Shown here one piece after another: positions 11,941 through 13,832 of a DNA stretch of 13,832 bases. The notes beneath the pieces are model-generated. The model did not search any database. It was not told where the DNA came from and worked only from the letters and a program-made list of their open reading frames with translations. The DNA comes from PALSA-612 sp963755155 (lineage in GTDB: Bacteria > Actinomycetota > Thermoleophilia > Gaiellales > Gaiellaceae): contig CAVWIV010000020.1 of NCBI GenBank assembly GCA_963755155.1, positions 1 to 13,832 of the forward strand, given 5' to 3'. A program made the position numbers and the translations under genes. Every line of letters starts with the position of its first letter. The first letter of the stretch is position 1.

Positions 11941-13281
11941 CTACGGAGTCACGGCGTACAGGCGCCACTCGCCCGGGATGCCCTTCAGCTCGTGCGTTCC
12001 GCGGTCGGCGAACTCGATGCCGGAGCCGGCGACGAGATCCCTGACGGTGCTCGACACGAGCACCTCACCGGGTGCGGCGCTTGCGGCGACGCGGGCGCCG
12101 GTATGGACGGCGACGCCGCCCACCTTACCTTCGATCAGCTCGCATTCCCCGGTGTGCAGCCCGACGCGGACGTCGATCCCCAGACCCTCCACAGCATCCC
12201 GCACGGCACAGCCGCAGCGAATTGCCCGTGCGGGCCCGTCGAACGTCGCGAGGAAGCCGTCCCCTGCCGTGTCCACCTCGCGTCCCTGGAAGCGGGCGAG
12301 CTCCGCCCGGACGAGCGCATGGTGCTCACCCACGAGCTCGCGCCAGCGAGCATCGCCCAGCTCGACCGCCTTCGCCGTCGAGTCGACGATGTCTGTGAAC
12401 AGCACCGTCGCGAGGATGCGTTCGATGTCCGTGCTGTCAGACCGCGCGCCCAACCCTTCGATGAACCTCTCGACCGACGCGGCGACATCCGTCTCGCCGA
12501 GCCAGGGCACCATGTCGGCTCCGGGAAGCTCTTCGTAGACGGCTCCCGGAATCTGGCCGGCGACGTATGAGCCAACCTCTGGTGGGAGGGATGCCCCCCC
12601 GGAGGCACGGTGAAGGACGAGGGTCGGCACGCGAATCGTCGGCAGCACGTGCCGGACGTCGATCTCGACGTTCATGCGGCGAAAGGCGGCGAGGGAGCCG
12701 GGGCTCGACGTCAAGATCCAGTAGCGCCCCAGTTGCTCCAGCTTCTCCGGGTCGTCGGCGATGCTCGGCATCCAGACACGCGCGAGCTCTGCGAAGTACT
12801 CCGGATCGCCGAAGTGCTGCTCGGCTCCCTCCACCCACTGTCGAGCCGCGTCCGGTGGCAAGCCCCAGGGGTAGTCGGGCGCCCACGTCAGCCGCGGCGT
12901 CGCCTGGAACAGGACGAGGGCTCTCGTTCGCTCGGGGTATGTAGCAGCGAAGAGGGCGAACATCGCCGCGGCATCCCCCGAACCGAAGAGGACGGTCTGC
13001 TGAGAGCCGGCGGCGTCGAGCACCGTCCTCACGTCGTCCATCCGCTGCTCGAGCGAGGCGCCTCCAACGCGATCGGAGAGGCCGACGCCGCGGCGGTCGT
13101 GGAGGATCAGCCGCGAGAACGACGCGAGGCGGCGCAGGAACGCCGCCCACTCTGGCCACTCCCACTGGAGGATGAGGTTCGTCGCGACGATCGGGATGAA
13201 GGCGAGGTCGACCGGCCCGTCCCCGACTACCTGGTAGGCGATGTGTGCGTCGCCGCTCTTCGCGTAATGGATCGGCTCCAC
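11941..13281 (-). CDS. LipJ-like alpha/beta-hydrolase-class III nucleotide cyclase fusion
   Basis: 446-aa two-domain protein with the architecture of Mycobacterium tuberculosis Rv1900c (LipJ). Residues ~1-275: alpha/beta-hydrolase fold (HYAKSGDAHIAYQVVGDG, RLILHDRRGVGLSDR, FAATYPERTRALVLF, VPTLVLHR). The nucleophile elbow reads VLFGSGDAAAM, with Gly102 where LipJ-like proteins have Ser, and the usual LPGxDHxPW reads LPGADMVPW (Met257 for His), so hydrolase activity is doubtful. Residues ~285-446: class III cyclase catalytic domain, with metal Asp297 (FTDIVDST) and Asp341 (DTAGDGFLATF), and Arg397 (HTGARV). The purine-selecting Lys/Asp pair appears replaced by Asp337 and Lys386, and the transition-state Asn by His393. 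It would make cAMP or cGMP, possibly controlled by a ligand on the hydrolase-like domain. No membrane segment. GTG start at 13281, 11 nt after aroE, no evident Shine-Dalgarno. Confidence 0.9.
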   Translation of the reverse strand: MEPIHYAKSGDAHIAYQVVGDGPVDLAFIPIVATNLILQWEWPEWAAFLRRLASFSRLILHDRRGVGLSDRVGGASLEQRMDDVRTVLDAAGSQQTVLFGSGDAAAMFALFAATYPERTRALVLFQATPRLTWAPDYPWGLPPDAARQWVEGAEQHFGDPEYFAELARVWMPSIADDPEKLEQLGRYWILTSSPGSLAAFRRMNVEIDVRHVLPTIRVPTLVLHRASGGASLPPEVGSYVAGQIPGAVYEELPGADMVPWLGETDVAASVERFIEGLGARSDSTDIERILATVLFTDIVDSTAKAVELGDARWRELVGEHHALVRAELARFQGREVDTAGDGFLATFDGPARAIRCGCAVRDAVEGLGIDVRVGLHTGECELIEGKVGGVAVHTGARVAASAAPGEVLVSSTVRDLVAGSGIEFADRGTHELKGIPGEWRLYAVTP

Positions 13282-13292
13282 GAGGTGGAAGC

Positions 13293-13832
13293 CTACGGCC
13301 GCCCGACCGCCCTGCGCATCACGTCGACCGGGGCCGCCACGCCCGTCCAGAGCTCGAAGGAGGCGGCACCCTGCGAAACCAGCACTTCTAGCCCGTCCAC
13401 GACCGTCGCGCCTGACTCGCGAGCCGCGCGTCCCGTCGCCGTCTCGGGGTACGGCAGATCGATCAGGGTCTGTCCCTCAACCAGCTCGGCGAGCACCTCG
13501 TCTCGCTCGGACGTCGCGTTGACCACGAGATCGGAATCCTCGATTTCAGGAGGCCACGAGCCGCGGCGAGAGAACACCCGTGCCTCCGGCAGCGCGTGCC
13601 GGAACGCGTTTGCCGAGCCGCCGTCGCCGAGGATGGCAGGCCGCTCGGCGACAAGCCCGTCGAGGATCGCGGCGTCGGTCGAGTGAGCCTCGATGCCACC
13701 GTTGCGGACGACGAGCGTGTTCACCGACTCGAGCTCCGTGCCGCAGAGCGCAGCCACCGTCAGCTTGTGCGGTGTCGTGACGTTCGCCCCCGCGAACCCG
13801 AGCTCGACGAGCCCTGCAATCGCCTCCTCCAC
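13293..13832 (-). CDS. aroE: Shikimate dehydrogenase (5' end cut by window edge)
   Basis: The C-terminal 180 codons are visible, and the gene continues past 13832. NADP-dependent reduction of 3-dehydroshikimate to shikimate. Visible motifs: GANVTTPHKLTV (catalytic Lys23 in visible numbering), SVNTLV (Asn38), HSTDAAIL (catalytic Asp53), the dinucleotide loop LGDGGSANAF (68-77, GxGGxxxA with Asp at the variable place), DLVVNATS (101-108), DLPYPETATG (125-134), and DGLEVLVSQGAASFELWTG (146-164), the family C-terminal signature. The canonical TDGxGF reads TDAAIL. First visible gene of the aro operon; TAG at 13293-13295. Confidence 0.95.
   Translation of the reverse strand: MEEAIAGLVELGFAGANVTTPHKLTVAALCGTELESVNTLVVRNGGIEAHSTDAAILDGLVAERPAILGDGGSANAFRHALPEARVFSRRGSWPPEIEDSDLVVNATSERDEVLAELVEGQTLIDLPYPETATGRAARESGATVVDGLEVLVSQGAASFELWTGVAAPVDVMRRAVGRP

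Noticed and set aside
1..13832. tRNA, rRNA, CRISPR array, insertion sequence, prophage or direct repeats
   Set aside because: No cloverleaf, repeat-spacer pattern, transposase motif or flanking inverted repeats were seen by eye on either strand.

Overview
The window is a gene-dense, very high-GC bacterial chromosome segment with GTG-rich starts, frequent 1-4 nt gene overlaps and almost no intergenic DNA. Gene content and order point to an actinobacterium, most likely a deep-branching one of the Thermoleophilia (Gaiella/Solirubrobacter-like) type. That placement is inferred from gene order, GC content and the LipJ-like cyclase; no rRNA or other marker is present.

Layout. (1) 1-756 (+): 3' part of a GDSL/SGNH hydrolase gene, convergent with the next block, the stop codons only 3 bp apart. 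(2) 760-5547 (-): a tightly packed operon read right to left: an unusual accB fusion, accC, an Asp23/Gls24-family gene, nusB, an xseB-like gene and a prenyl diphosphate synthase (ispA). Five genes in a row here overlap by 1-4 nt. (3) 5574-7363 (+): a two-gene cassette (an unrecognised, possibly SRPBCC-like protein plus an ATP-grasp ligase) joined by a GTGA overlap. (4) 7408-13832 (-): a second operon read right to left: aroE (cut by the window edge), a LipJ-like alpha/beta-hydrolase/class III cyclase fusion, aroC, a fused aroK-aroB, aroQ, a pepQ-type M24 peptidase and efp. There is no gap over 300 bases.

Blocks 4 and 2 together reproduce the widespread order aroC-aroK-aroB-aroQ-pepQ-efp-accB-accC-asp23-nusB-xseB-ispA known from Firmicutes and some Actinobacteria. 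The plus-strand cassette sits exactly at the efp/accB junction, so an ancestral transcription unit appears to have been split. The genes make the shikimate pathway to chorismate, start fatty-acid synthesis, and supply translation/transcription housekeeping and isoprenoid precursors.

Most notable points: (a) the AccB biotin carrier is fused behind a full-length pyruvate/oxaloacetate carboxyltransferase-like barrel in which the metal-site residues appear to be lost, giving a predicted pseudoenzyme-BCCP; (b) efp needs a +1 shift at a CCC-GGG-C site to encode its C-terminal OB domain; (c) the cyclase has a hydrolase domain lacking nucleophile and catalytic His, and an apparently charge-swapped substrate pair in the cyclase; (d) the uncharacterised two-gene cassette; (e) a likely CTG start for aroKB. 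No tRNA, rRNA, CRISPR array, insertion sequence or phage gene was seen.
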